In this document: in pieces, positions 52,679 to 60,053 of the stretch
Layout: each line of letters opens with the position of its first letter
Numbering within the stretch: position 1 is the first letter of the stretch
Assembly: GCA_963837335.1 (NCBI GenBank)
Contig: CAWINS010000057.1
Location: 1 to 64,000 of the forward strand
From: RYN-230 sp963837335
GTDB lineage: Bacteria; Actinomycetota; Actinomycetes; Streptosporangiales; Streptosporangiaceae
Direction: 5' to 3'
DNA length: 64,000 bases
The notes under the pieces: generated by a model
Databases searched by the model: none
What the model was told of the DNA's origin: nothing
Seen by the model: the letters and a program-made list of their open reading frames with translations, nothing else
Position numbers and translations under genes: made by a program

Positions 52679-53860
52679 TCAGGCTTGCGGCCCCGTCACC
52701 GTGCCCGACAGCCCCGCACCAGGGGACTCACTGTCCTCGTATGCTACTCCACGGTAAGTTCGCGGGATTCCCCCCGCAAAGTTGGTCACGACCTCGTAGG
52801 AAACCGTGCCCAGGGCGTCCGCCCACTGCTGGGCGGTGGGCTCACCGGAGTCGCCCGGGCCGAACAGCACCACCTCGTCGCCGGTCTCAGCCGGCTCGGC
52901 CCCGAAGTCCAGCACGGACAGGTCCATGCACACGGTGCCGGCGATGCGCCACCGCTTACCGCGGGCCAGCAGCTCGACGACCCCGGAGGCAGTCCGCGGG
53001 ATCCCCTCGGCGTAACCCAGCGGGATCAGCCCCAGGGTGCTCTCGCCCTGGGTGGTGTAGTGGTGACCGTACGACACGGCGGTCCCTCCCGGGACGCGCT
53101 TGACCAGGGTCAGCCGGGTCCGCACCGTCATCGCCGGGCGGAGCCAGTCCGGCGCGCCGCCGGGAATGGTGGCCAGGCCGTAGATCGCGCCGCCTGGGCG
53201 GACCAGGTCGAACCAGGTACCAGGGAAGTCCAGGGCCGCCGCGGTGTTGGCCAGGTGGCGCACCTCGGGCCGGGCGCCCTGGGCTTCGGCTAGCGTGACC
53301 GCGTCGGTGAACCGGGCCAGCTGGGCGGCGACGGATGGATGCCCAGGTATATCCGCGCAGGCCAGATGGGACCATATCCCGGTAATCGCGATGTTCCCGG
53401 CGGCCTCGGCGGATCGGGCGGCGGCGACCAGGGCCAGCCAGCTAGCCGGGGTGGCACCGCCCCGGGCCATCCCCGTGTCGACCTTGAGCTGAACCCGGGC
53501 CGCGCGCCCGGCCCGGGTGGCCGCGGCGGCGACCTCGTGCAACAGTGGCACCGCGTCCACGGTCAGGTCAACGTCCTCGCGGATCGCGGCCTCATGCGCC
53601 GCTCCGGGCGATCCGAGCAGGCTCAGCACCGGGGTCGTGAGGCCGGCCTGCCGCAGCGCCAGGGCCTCGTGCTCGTGCACCACCCCCAGCCACTGCGCGC
53701 CGCCGGCCAGCGCCGCGCGCGCCGCGGGAATCATGCCGTGCCCGTAGCCGTCGGCTTTGACCACCGCCATCAGCGGTGTGCCGCGGACGTGCTCGCGCAT
53801 CGCCTCGACGTTGCGGGCGACGGCGGCCAGATCGATGAGCGCTTCCGCGTGACCGTCCAT
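52679..53860 (-). CDS. alr: Alanine racemase
   Basis: A PLP-dependent racemase supplying D-alanine for peptidoglycan. The PLP lysine is in PLMAVVKADGYGHGM, and the catalytic Tyr of the C-terminal domain is in VSYGHHYTTQGES. VKVDTGM-like QLKVDTGMARGG and RPGGAIYGL are also typical. I use the ATG at 53860 (MDGHAEALIDL); a GTG seven codons earlier is possible. Upstream lies nnrD, whose stop is 105 bases away. It precedes the hydrolase and tsaE, as is normal in actinobacteria. Confidence 0.95.
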   Translation of the reverse strand: MDGHAEALIDLAAVARNVEAMREHVRGTPLMAVVKADGYGHGMIPAARAALAGGAQWLGVVHEHEALALRQAGLTTPVLSLLGSPGAAHEAAIREDVDLTVDAVPLLHEVAAAATRAGRAARVQLKVDTGMARGGATPASWLALVAAARSAEAAGNIAITGIWSHLACADIPGHPSVAAQLARFTDAVTLAEAQGARPEVRHLANTAAALDFPGTWFDLVRPGGAIYGLATIPGGAPDWLRPAMTVRTRLTLVKRVPGGTAVSYGHHYTTQGESTLGLIPLGYAEGIPRTASGVVELLARGKRWRIAGTVCMDLSVLDFGAEPAETGDEVVLFGPGDSGEPTAQQWADALGTVSYEVVTNFAGGIPRTYRGVAYEDSESPGAGLSGTVTGPQA

Positions 53861-53964
53861 GGCGTCCCAGTGTGCCAGCACGCAGGGCTTGGCCCGTCCT
53901 GCAGCTATCGCGGCGCCGGTGGCGGTGGCCGGGCGCGGCGGCGCTCAGCCGGGCCTAGCGGCGG

Positions 53965-55629
53965 TCACCGGGCGCGGCGGCGGACCGACCTGATCGCGTC
54001 GGGCAGCGCGCCAACCACATCCGCCGCCCCGATCGGGGCCTCCGCATACCCCGCCCTGGGGTCTTCCGGATTCGTGATGTCCCAGCCGCCGCTGGGCGGC
54101 TCCACGGCGGCCGCCGGACGCGCCCCGGCCCCGGCGGCCGCCAGCCGGGCCGCGAGCCCGTGCAGGTACGCGGCAGCCGCTGCGGCCTCGCCGACCTCCA
54201 GTCCCTGGGCCAGCAGCGAGCCGGCCAGCCCGGACAGCACGTCTCCGGTGCCCGCGGTGGCCAGCCATGAGGTGCCGGTGGAGTTGACCCGCACCGGCGG
54301 CAGGCCGTCCTGGCCGGCTTCATCCTGAGGAGTCCCGTCCTGGGTGGCCCCGCCCTGGGTAGTCCCGTCCTGGCTGGCCACTGAACGCCCGTCTGGGGTG
54401 GCAATCACCGTGGTGGATCCCTTGAGCAGGACCGTGGCCCCCAGGCTCACTGCGGCCTTCCTGGCGTGTTCCAGGCGGCGGCTCTCCACGTCGGCGGGAT
54501 CGGCGCCGAGCAGCCGCCCCAGCTCACCCGCGTGCGGGGTGAGCAGCGTCGGGGCGTCGCGGGAGAGCAGACTCTTGTGGGCCGCCAGCAGGGTCAGCCC
54601 GTCCGCATCCACCAGCACCGGCACGTCGCTGGCCAGGACCGTGGCCAGCCGGTCCCGGGCCTGGTCATCAGTGCCCATGCCCGGTCCCACCACCCAGGCC
54701 TGGACACGTCCTGCGGCGTGCACGTCTTCGCCGGCCGGGATGTCCTGCCCGGTCACGGTGATCACCGCCTCCGGCCAGAGCAGCCGGACCACGGCCACCG
54801 CCGGCGCCGCGGACACCAGCCGGACCATCCCGGCACCGCCGCGGATCGCACCGCCCACGGCCAGCGCGGCCGCTCCGGTGAACCGCTCACTGCCCGCCAC
54901 GATCCCGGCCACGCCCCGGCGGTACTTGTCGGAATCCCCGCCGGGCTGGGGCAGCAGCGCACCCACGTCCGGGGCCTGCAGCGCGCTGGCGTCCGGGGAA
55001 TCCAGGTATGGGCCGAGACCGATGTCGATCAGCTCGACCACCCCGGCGTGCCCAGCGCCCGGGTCGATCAGCAGGCCGGGTTTCAGGGTGCCGAACGTCA
55101 CGGTCACATCGGCCTGGATCGCGGATCCCTCGACCACGCCAGTGTCCGCGTCCACGCCACTCGGCAGGTCAACCGCGACCACCACGGCCCGGGAGCGCGC
55201 GGCCGACCAGGCCAGCGAGGCTTGCGGCTCCCGCAGCCCGCCCCGGCCGCCGATGCCCAGCAGGCCGTCGAGGATCAGGTCGGCCGCGCCCATGGCCGCC
55301 GGTACACCGTCGTCGTCCGCGCTGGCCACGCGGCCGCCGGCGGCCCGCAGCGCCGCCGCACCCTCGTCGTGCACCCGCGAGCCCGCCGTGACAGCCAGCA
55401 CCGCGGCCCCGCGGCTGGCCAGCCGGGCTCCCGCGAAGAGCGCGTCACCGCCGTTGTCCCCGCTGCCCGCGAGCACCACGACCCTGGAGCCGGGCACCTT
55501 CCCGACCAGGCCCGCACTCACCGACGCCAGCCCGGCCGCAGCTCGCTGCATCAGCGCGCCCGGCGGCAATTGCGCCATCAGGGCCTGCTCCGCGGCCCGG
55601 ACCTTGCGCACCTGGTGTGCGTATCTCAT
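53965..55629 (-). CDS. nnrD: Bifunctional NAD(P)H-hydrate epimerase/dehydratase
   Basis: A 554-residue repair enzyme for damaged nicotinamide cofactors. The N-terminal epimerase domain has VVVLAGSGDNGGDALFAGAR and VVAVDLPSGVDADTG. The C-terminal ADP-dependent dehydratase has GIVAGSERFTGAAALAVGGA, LTPHAGELGRLLGADP and STGTSWLATAGTGDVLSGLAG. Between VIATPDGRS and PPVRVNSTGTSWLATAGT there is an unusual insert of about 25 residues made of (T/Q)QDG-like repeats. Such hydrophilic repeats are not part of the fold and probably form a surface loop. The start overlaps the acpS stop by four bases. Confidence 0.93.
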   Translation of the reverse strand: MRYAHQVRKVRAAEQALMAQLPPGALMQRAAAGLASVSAGLVGKVPGSRVVVLAGSGDNGGDALFAGARLASRGAAVLAVTAGSRVHDEGAAALRAAGGRVASADDDGVPAAMGAADLILDGLLGIGGRGGLREPQASLAWSAARSRAVVVAVDLPSGVDADTGVVEGSAIQADVTVTFGTLKPGLLIDPGAGHAGVVELIDIGLGPYLDSPDASALQAPDVGALLPQPGGDSDKYRRGVAGIVAGSERFTGAAALAVGGAIRGGAGMVRLVSAAPAVAVVRLLWPEAVITVTGQDIPAGEDVHAAGRVQAWVVGPGMGTDDQARDRLATVLASDVPVLVDADGLTLLAAHKSLLSRDAPTLLTPHAGELGRLLGADPADVESRRLEHARKAAVSLGATVLLKGSTTVIATPDGRSVASQDGTTQGGATQDGTPQDEAGQDGLPPVRVNSTGTSWLATAGTGDVLSGLAGSLLAQGLEVGEAAAAAAYLHGLAARLAAAGAGARPAAAVEPPSGGWDITNPEDPRAGYAEAPIGAADVVGALPDAIRSVRRRAR

Positions 55630-55976
55630 CCCTCGGCCACCACCATCGCAATGCTCATCCCGGCATCATGACTCAGCGATACATGCCAGTGCCGGATTCC
55701 CCGCTGGCTCGCCGCGCCGGCCACGGTGCCCCGGATCTCGAGCCGGGGGCAGCCCGACGCGTCCCGGATCACCTCTACGTCGGTCCAGCTCAGCCCGGCA
55801 GGTGCGCCCAGCGCCTTGGCCACGGCTTCCTTCGCCGCGAAGCTGGCCGCCAGGGACTCCGGCCGACCGCAGCGTTCGCTCTCGGCGAACAGCCGGGCCG
55901 CCAAGGCCGGGGTACGCCGGAGCGCCGCCTCGAAGCGCCCGATGTCCACCATGTCCACCCCGATGCCAATGATCAC
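55626..55976 (-). CDS. acpS: Holo-[acyl-carrier-protein] synthase
   Basis: A 116-residue AcpS that transfers 4'-phosphopantetheine from CoA to the acyl carrier protein. Magnesium-binding IIGIGVDMVDIGRFE and SLAASFAAKEAVAKALG are both present, plus HVSLSHDAGMSIAMVV near the C-terminus. The length is typical. The stop overlaps the nnrD start (ATGA), showing translational coupling. It is preceded by an AbiEi-type gene ending 12 bases upstream. Confidence 0.95.
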   Translation of the reverse strand: MIIGIGVDMVDIGRFEAALRRTPALAARLFAESERCGRPESLAASFAAKEAVAKALGAPAGLSWTDVEVIRDASGCPRLEIRGTVAGAASQRGIRHWHVSLSHDAGMSIAMVVAEG

Positions 55977-55988
55977 CTGCCCAGCCTG

Positions 55989-56960
55989 TCACGCCCTCGC
56001 GCGGGGCGCGGGCGGCTGGGGCGCCCGGCGCGGGAGCAGGCAGGCGGGACCGCAGCGGCGCAGCCACCCGTCCCAGCCGCGCCCGGACAGCACGGCCCCC
56101 ACCTCGGTGGCTACCTGGCAGGGCCGCTGGGTCACGTCTGCCCATCCGTACCTGAGCGTGACCTGGCCCTCGGCGGCGCTGGCGTTGTCCCGGCGGATGT
56201 CGCGCCAGCGGAGTTCGACCGGGTGGGCGGCCCGGCCGTCCAGCTCGACCACCACGCCGTACGCCTGGTAGGTCACGTCCTGGTACTGCCGCTGACCAGC
56301 CCGGGTCACCCGGTACTGCCGGGCGGCGGCCGGCAGCCCATGGGGCCGTTCCACCCGGTTGACGTACCGGAACTCCAGCAAGGAGTGCACCCCTTGCGCG
56401 CCGAGGCTGAGCGCGGCCCCTAACTCCGTCCGCCACCGCATCCGGTCCCGTAAGGCCAGGGCGGCAGCCAGGCGGTCCGGCGTGGTCTTCCGGCTGCCGC
56501 ACGCCCGAAAGATCCACCCCAGCGCCTCGTCGAGGCTGGCGGCGCTGATGGCCAGGTCCAGCACTGTCTCCTCTACCCGGGTCTGGGGCGGCGTCCGGAC
56601 TGGATGGCGGGCCTGCGCCGCCCGGCGTGAATAGTGCAGGACCACTCCGGGGATGGGACTGACCCCCCGACCGCTGGGCACCGTGACGTGGATGGTGGCC
56701 GATGGGGTGCCGATCAGCCCCGCGAGTTCAGCAGCGGTGTAGTGGCTGAGCACCGCGTTGTCCCCCACGCGGAGCACGGCCGCCCAGAGGATGGCGGCCC
56801 GTCCTGGGTCACCGCTGAAGGTCGCGTACACGCCTGGGTACAGGCGCTGCCAGCGACCGCCGCGCACTCGGCCCTCGATCTGCTTGCGGGTCATCCCGCT
56901 GCTGAGCACCTGCGCCCGGCTCACTACCCCGCACTGCTCCTCGCAGGACGTCGAGGACAT
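55989..56960 (-). CDS. AbiEi-type winged-helix protein with DUF559/Vsr-like C-terminal domain
   Basis: A 323-residue protein. The N-terminal half matches AbiEi antitoxin-like proteins: CGVVSRAQVLSSGMTRKQI (HTH), GRWQRLYPGVYATFSGDP, LSHYTAAELAGLIG and ETVLDLAISAASLDEAL. The C-terminal third looks like a DUF559/Vsr-type PD-(D/E)XK nuclease fold: LLEFRYVNRVERPHGLP, YGVVVELDGRAAHP, RRDNASAAEGQVTLRYGWAD. Such single-gene AbiEi-DUF559 proteins are common in actinobacteria without the AbiEii toxin, and their function is unknown. No nucleotidyltransferase toxin partner is adjacent. It begins next to a large inverted repeat. Confidence 0.78.
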   Translation of the reverse strand: MSSTSCEEQCGVVSRAQVLSSGMTRKQIEGRVRGGRWQRLYPGVYATFSGDPGRAAILWAAVLRVGDNAVLSHYTAAELAGLIGTPSATIHVTVPSGRGVSPIPGVVLHYSRRAAQARHPVRTPPQTRVEETVLDLAISAASLDEALGWIFRACGSRKTTPDRLAAALALRDRMRWRTELGAALSLGAQGVHSLLEFRYVNRVERPHGLPAAARQYRVTRAGQRQYQDVTYQAYGVVVELDGRAAHPVELRWRDIRRDNASAAEGQVTLRYGWADVTQRPCQVATEVGAVLSGRGWDGWLRRCGPACLLPRRAPQPPAPRARA

Positions 56961-57042
56961 CCCCGGGAAAGGAATCCTTCACCCCTCCAGCCTCAGCCCG
57001 TCCCCAAAGCCTCGCCACTCCAGAATCGCGTTCTGTGGATAA

Positions 57043-57098
57043 CCATCAGCAGTGCGGATCCGACCCCATATACGGGGTCCTATCGGCACTGCTGATGG
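57043..57098. repeat. Nested 56-bp inverted repeat between glmM and the AbiEi-type gene
   Basis: Outer arms CCATCAGCAGTGC (57043-57055) and GCACTGCTGATGG (57086-57098) are perfect inverted repeats. Inside them GACCCC-ATATAC-GGGGTC (57062-57079) forms the loop end, so with three mismatches the whole forms a 25-bp-armed hairpin. It is 61 bases beyond the glmM stop and 83 bases before the AbiEi-type start. Immediately beside it is TGTGGATAA (57034-57042), identical to a DnaA-box core on the minus strand. It could be a terminator for glmM, an operator for the AbiEi-type gene, or both. Confidence 0.7.
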
Positions 57099-57158
57099 AT
57101 CACGCAGGCGACGCGAGGGGGCTGGGCGGAGGGGCGGGGCCCGGGGGGTGTGGCGGGG

Positions 57159-58559
57159 CTAGCCGGCGGCGCGGACGGCGGCGGCTAGGCGGTCGGCGGT
57201 CCGCTGGGCCTGCTCGGCTTCGACGGCCTCGACCATCACCCGGACGGCGGGCTCGGTGCCGCTCGGCCGGACCAGGACGCGGCCGGAGGTGCCGAGCTCC
57301 TCCTTGGCCGCGGCCACTGCCGAGGCCAGTTCCGCCGACTCGCTGACCCGGGCCTTGTCCACACCGGGGACGTTCACCAGGACTTGCGGGTACTTGGTCA
57401 TCACCGCCGCGACGTCCGCCAGCGGCAGGGCCTGGCGCGCGGCCGTGGCGAGCAGTTGCAGGGCGGTGAGCAGGCCATCCCCGGTGGGCGCGTACTCGAG
57501 CATGATGATGTGCCCGGACTGCTCACCGCCGAGGGAGAAATGGCCGTCCCGCATGGCCTCAAGCACGTACCGGTCGCCCACCGCGGTCTCCACCACGGTG
57601 ATCCCGGCGTCCTGCATGGCGTTACGGAAGCCGAGGTTGGACATGACCGTGCTGACCACGGTATTGCCGGGCAACTCGCCCCGGCCAGCCAGGGCGAGGG
57701 CCAGCACGGCGAGGATCTGGTCCCCGTCGATCACCTCGCCGTCTGCGCCAACCGCCAGGCAGCGATCGGCGTCGCCGTCGTGCGCGATACCGGCGTCCGC
57801 GCCCCGCTTGGTCACCTCCGCGGAGAGGGCCTCCAGGTGGGTGGACCCACAGCCGGCGTTGATGTTGTGCCCGTCCGGCTCGGCACCGATCGCGATGACC
57901 TCGGCACCGGCCCGCCGCAGCAGCGACGGGGCGAAGGCCGCGGCGGCACCGTGCGCGCAGTCCACCACCACGGTCAGGCCGGCCAGCGGGCCAGCCACCG
58001 CGCCGTCCGCGGCGCCTGTGGGCCCGGGCCGGGCCACGGAGGCCAGCAGATGGTCGAGGTAGCGGTCGGGCTCGGTGGTGGCGTCGGTCACCCGGCCGAA
58101 GCCCGCGGGCAGGTCGCTGCGCCGCCGCGGGGGCATCCCCAGGTGTGCCTCGATCTCGTCCTCGACCGCGTCGGGCAGCTTGAAGCCGCCCCGCCCGAAG
58201 AGCTTGATCCCGTTGTCCGGCGCCGGGTTGTGGCTCGCGGACAGCATCACGCCGAGATCCGCACCGAGGTCGCGGGTGAGGAAGGCGACCGCCGGGGTGG
58301 GAATCACGCCGAGGCGTCGCACGTCCACACCCGACCCGGCCAGCCCGGCCACCACCGCCGCCTCGAGGAACTCCCCCGAGGCCCGCGGGTCGCGGCCCAC
58401 GACCGCCAGCGGGCGGCGCCCGGATTCTTCCGCCGCGGCGAAGGCTCCCGTGTCGTGCAGGACTGACGCGGCAGCCCGGGCCACATCCATGGCCAGCTGG
58501 CCGGTCAGATCCTCCCCGGCCACCCCGCGGACACCATCAGTTCCAAACAGCCGGACCAT
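57159..58559 (-). CDS. glmM: Phosphoglucosamine mutase
   Basis: A 466-residue alpha-D-phosphohexomutase converting glucosamine-6-P to glucosamine-1-P for peptidoglycan. It has VRLFGTDGVRGVAGEDLT at the N-terminus, the phosphoserine loop VMLSASHNPAPDNGIKLFG, the metal loop GIAHDGDADRCLAVGADG, LGGEQSGHIIML (sugar binding) and RVLVRPSGTEPAVRVMVEA (phosphate binding). Complete and typical. It lies downstream of rpsI (86-base gap) as in most actinomycetes. Confidence 0.97.
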   Translation of the reverse strand: MVRLFGTDGVRGVAGEDLTGQLAMDVARAAASVLHDTGAFAAAEESGRRPLAVVGRDPRASGEFLEAAVVAGLAGSGVDVRRLGVIPTPAVAFLTRDLGADLGVMLSASHNPAPDNGIKLFGRGGFKLPDAVEDEIEAHLGMPPRRRSDLPAGFGRVTDATTEPDRYLDHLLASVARPGPTGAADGAVAGPLAGLTVVVDCAHGAAAAFAPSLLRRAGAEVIAIGAEPDGHNINAGCGSTHLEALSAEVTKRGADAGIAHDGDADRCLAVGADGEVIDGDQILAVLALALAGRGELPGNTVVSTVMSNLGFRNAMQDAGITVVETAVGDRYVLEAMRDGHFSLGGEQSGHIIMLEYAPTGDGLLTALQLLATAARQALPLADVAAVMTKYPQVLVNVPGVDKARVSESAELASAVAAAKEELGTSGRVLVRPSGTEPAVRVMVEAVEAEQAQRTADRLAAAVRAAG

Positions 58560-58645
58560 GAGCTGGCTACCCCCCGGTCATCTCGTCGTCGAGGCATGCT
58601 AAACAGAGCTGCGGGGGGGTTTAGCCGCAAACGCAGGTCAGCTGG

Positions 58646-59179
58646 TTAGCGCTTGGAGTACTGGGGCGCCTTGCGCGCCTTCTTCAGACCGTACTTCTTG
58701 CGCTCCTTGACCCGCGCGTCACGGGTAAGGAAACCGGCCCGCTTCAGCGCAGGCCGGTTGTCGGGGTCAACCAGGATCAGCGCCCGGGCGACGCCCAGGC
58801 GCAGCGCGCCCGCCTGGCCGGTGATGCCGCCGCCGCTGATGCGGGCGACCACATCGAACTGGTTCTCCGCGCCCAGGTTCACGAACGGCTCGCTGATCAG
58901 CTGCTGGTGCACCTTGTTCGGGAAGAACTCGGCCAGCGTCCGGTCGTTGATCCGCCACTGCCCCGACCCGGGGACGATGCGGACCCGGGCGATGGCTTCC
59001 TTGCGGCGCCCGGTGCCGAGCGCGCTTCCGGTCACGACCGGCTTACGGGCCGGCTGCCGCTCACCGCCGGCATCCGCGGCCGTCTCGGTGGTGTACTCCG
59101 ACACGTGCTCGCCGGCGTCTTCCGCCGTCTCCACGCTGGTGCCCTCAGGGAGCACCTGCGTGTCAGTGGACTCGGCCAC
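58646..59179 (-). CDS. rpsI: 30S ribosomal protein S9
   Basis: Ribosomal protein S9 of about 177 residues: GRRKEAIARVRIVPGSGQW, FVNLGAENQFDVVARISGGG, and the basic C-terminus KERKKYGLKKARKAPQYSKR that reaches the decoding centre. An acidic N-terminal extension of about 45 residues precedes the conserved core, as in many actinobacteria. I choose the GTG at 59179; the ATG at 59203 would put the AGGAAGGA ribosome site inside the gene. It follows rplM in one operon, with a palindrome-rich gap. Confidence 0.96.
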   Translation of the reverse strand: MAESTDTQVLPEGTSVETAEDAGEHVSEYTTETAADAGGERQPARKPVVTGSALGTGRRKEAIARVRIVPGSGQWRINDRTLAEFFPNKVHQQLISEPFVNLGAENQFDVVARISGGGITGQAGALRLGVARALILVDPDNRPALKRAGFLTRDARVKERKKYGLKKARKAPQYSKR

Positions 59180-59204
59180 GGTTCCTTCCTCGTACTTCCT
59201 CATC

Positions 59205-59232
59205 GATTCTGATCAGAATCGGTTCTGATCAG
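59205..59232. promoter_or_regulatory. Palindrome GATTCTGATCAGAATC in the rplM-rpsI gap
   Basis: A perfect 16-bp palindrome (59205-59220) is followed at once by GGTTCTGATCAG (59221-59232), a near-repeat of it. It lies just upstream of rpsI and downstream of the rplM stop. Low GC content compared with the flanks makes it stand out. A hairpin in the leader, or a protein site, are both possible. Confidence 0.4.
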
Positions 59233-59282
59233 GGCGCCCGCCAGAGCGGGGGTCGCCGGCGCGGCGCCGTAGGCCGTACCGG

Positions 59283-59756
59283 TCAGCGGCTGCCCGCGCT
59301 GGCGGCAGGCGCCTGCTGGTCGATCTGCGTGATCTCAAACGGGGTGGGCAGCTGGGCCTGGTGCGGGTGATGCGGCCCGGCGTACACCTTGAGCTTGCGC
59401 AGCTGGCTGCGGCCCAGGGAGTTCTTCGGGAGCATGCCCTTGACGGCCTTCTCGATCACCCGCTCGGGGTGCTTGTCGAGCAGGTCGCCGTAGGCCACCG
59501 AGGTCAGCCCGCCCGGATATCCCGAGTGGCGGTGCGCAAGCTTCTGCTCCAGCTTCCGGCCCGTGAGCGCGACCTTGTCCGCATTGATGACGATGACGAA
59601 GTCACCGGTGTCGATGTGCGGCGCGAAGATCGGCTTGTGCTTGCCGCGCAGCAAGGTGGCCGCGTGGCTGGCCAGGCGGCCGAGGACGACGTCGGACGCG
59701 TCAATGACGTGCCACTGACGCTGGATGTCGCCGGCCTTGGGGCTGAATGTGCGCAC
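59283..59756 (-). CDS. rplM: 50S ribosomal protein L13
   Basis: Ribosomal protein L13, 157 residues: VRTFSPKAGDIQRQWHVIDA, VVLGRLASHAATLLRGKHKP, HIDTGDFVIVINADKVALTG, AVKGMLPKNSLGRSQLRKLK and VYAGPHHPHQAQLP. The GTG at 59756 starts the conserved protein; the frame extends 19 codons further but without conservation. First gene of the rplM-rpsI operon, with a good promoter at 59919-59948 and a leader of about 155 bases that could carry autoregulation. Confidence 0.97.
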   Translation of the reverse strand: MRTFSPKAGDIQRQWHVIDASDVVLGRLASHAATLLRGKHKPIFAPHIDTGDFVIVINADKVALTGRKLEQKLAHRHSGYPGGLTSVAYGDLLDKHPERVIEKAVKGMLPKNSLGRSQLRKLKVYAGPHHPHQAQLPTPFEITQIDQQAPAASAGSR

Positions 59757-59918
59757 GGTGGTAAGCCTTCGTGTGGTGGGACTTGATCTGGTTCCACGCC
59801 CGGGGCACAACAAACTCGGCTGCTATCCCAGGTGAGGGAGTCCGACGCGCTCGCCGCCGCGTAACCAGCCTCGCTGAGCGGGCACCGCGGGCATGCGAAC
59901 ACACATGGACGTCAAAGA

Positions 59919-59948
59919 AGGATACCGGCCCTTGCTAGTAACGGTCAA
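59919..59948 (-). promoter_or_regulatory. rplM promoter (-35 TTGACC, -10 TATCCT)
   Basis: On the minus strand TTGACC (59943-59948) and TATCCT (59919-59924) are separated by 18 bases, close to the actinobacterial housekeeping-sigma consensus. The first transcribed base would be near 59912, giving a 155-base leader before rplM. The divergent gene at 60054 starts 105 bases away. Confidence 0.65.
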
Positions 59949-60053
59949 AGCGAGCGACCACGCGGGCGGGCCTGGACAGCCGCTCCGCCCTGGCCGGGCA
60001 GGCAAATTGCCGGTCCGCCCGAGGCCTGCTCCGTAGAACGGTACGCTCCCGGC

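Noticed and set aside
57034..57042. Replication-origin signal (DnaA box TTATCCACA on the minus strand)
   Set aside because: A single box with no cluster, no dnaA/dnaN/gyr genes and no AT-rich unwinding region; a 9-mer match in 64 kb is unremarkable.
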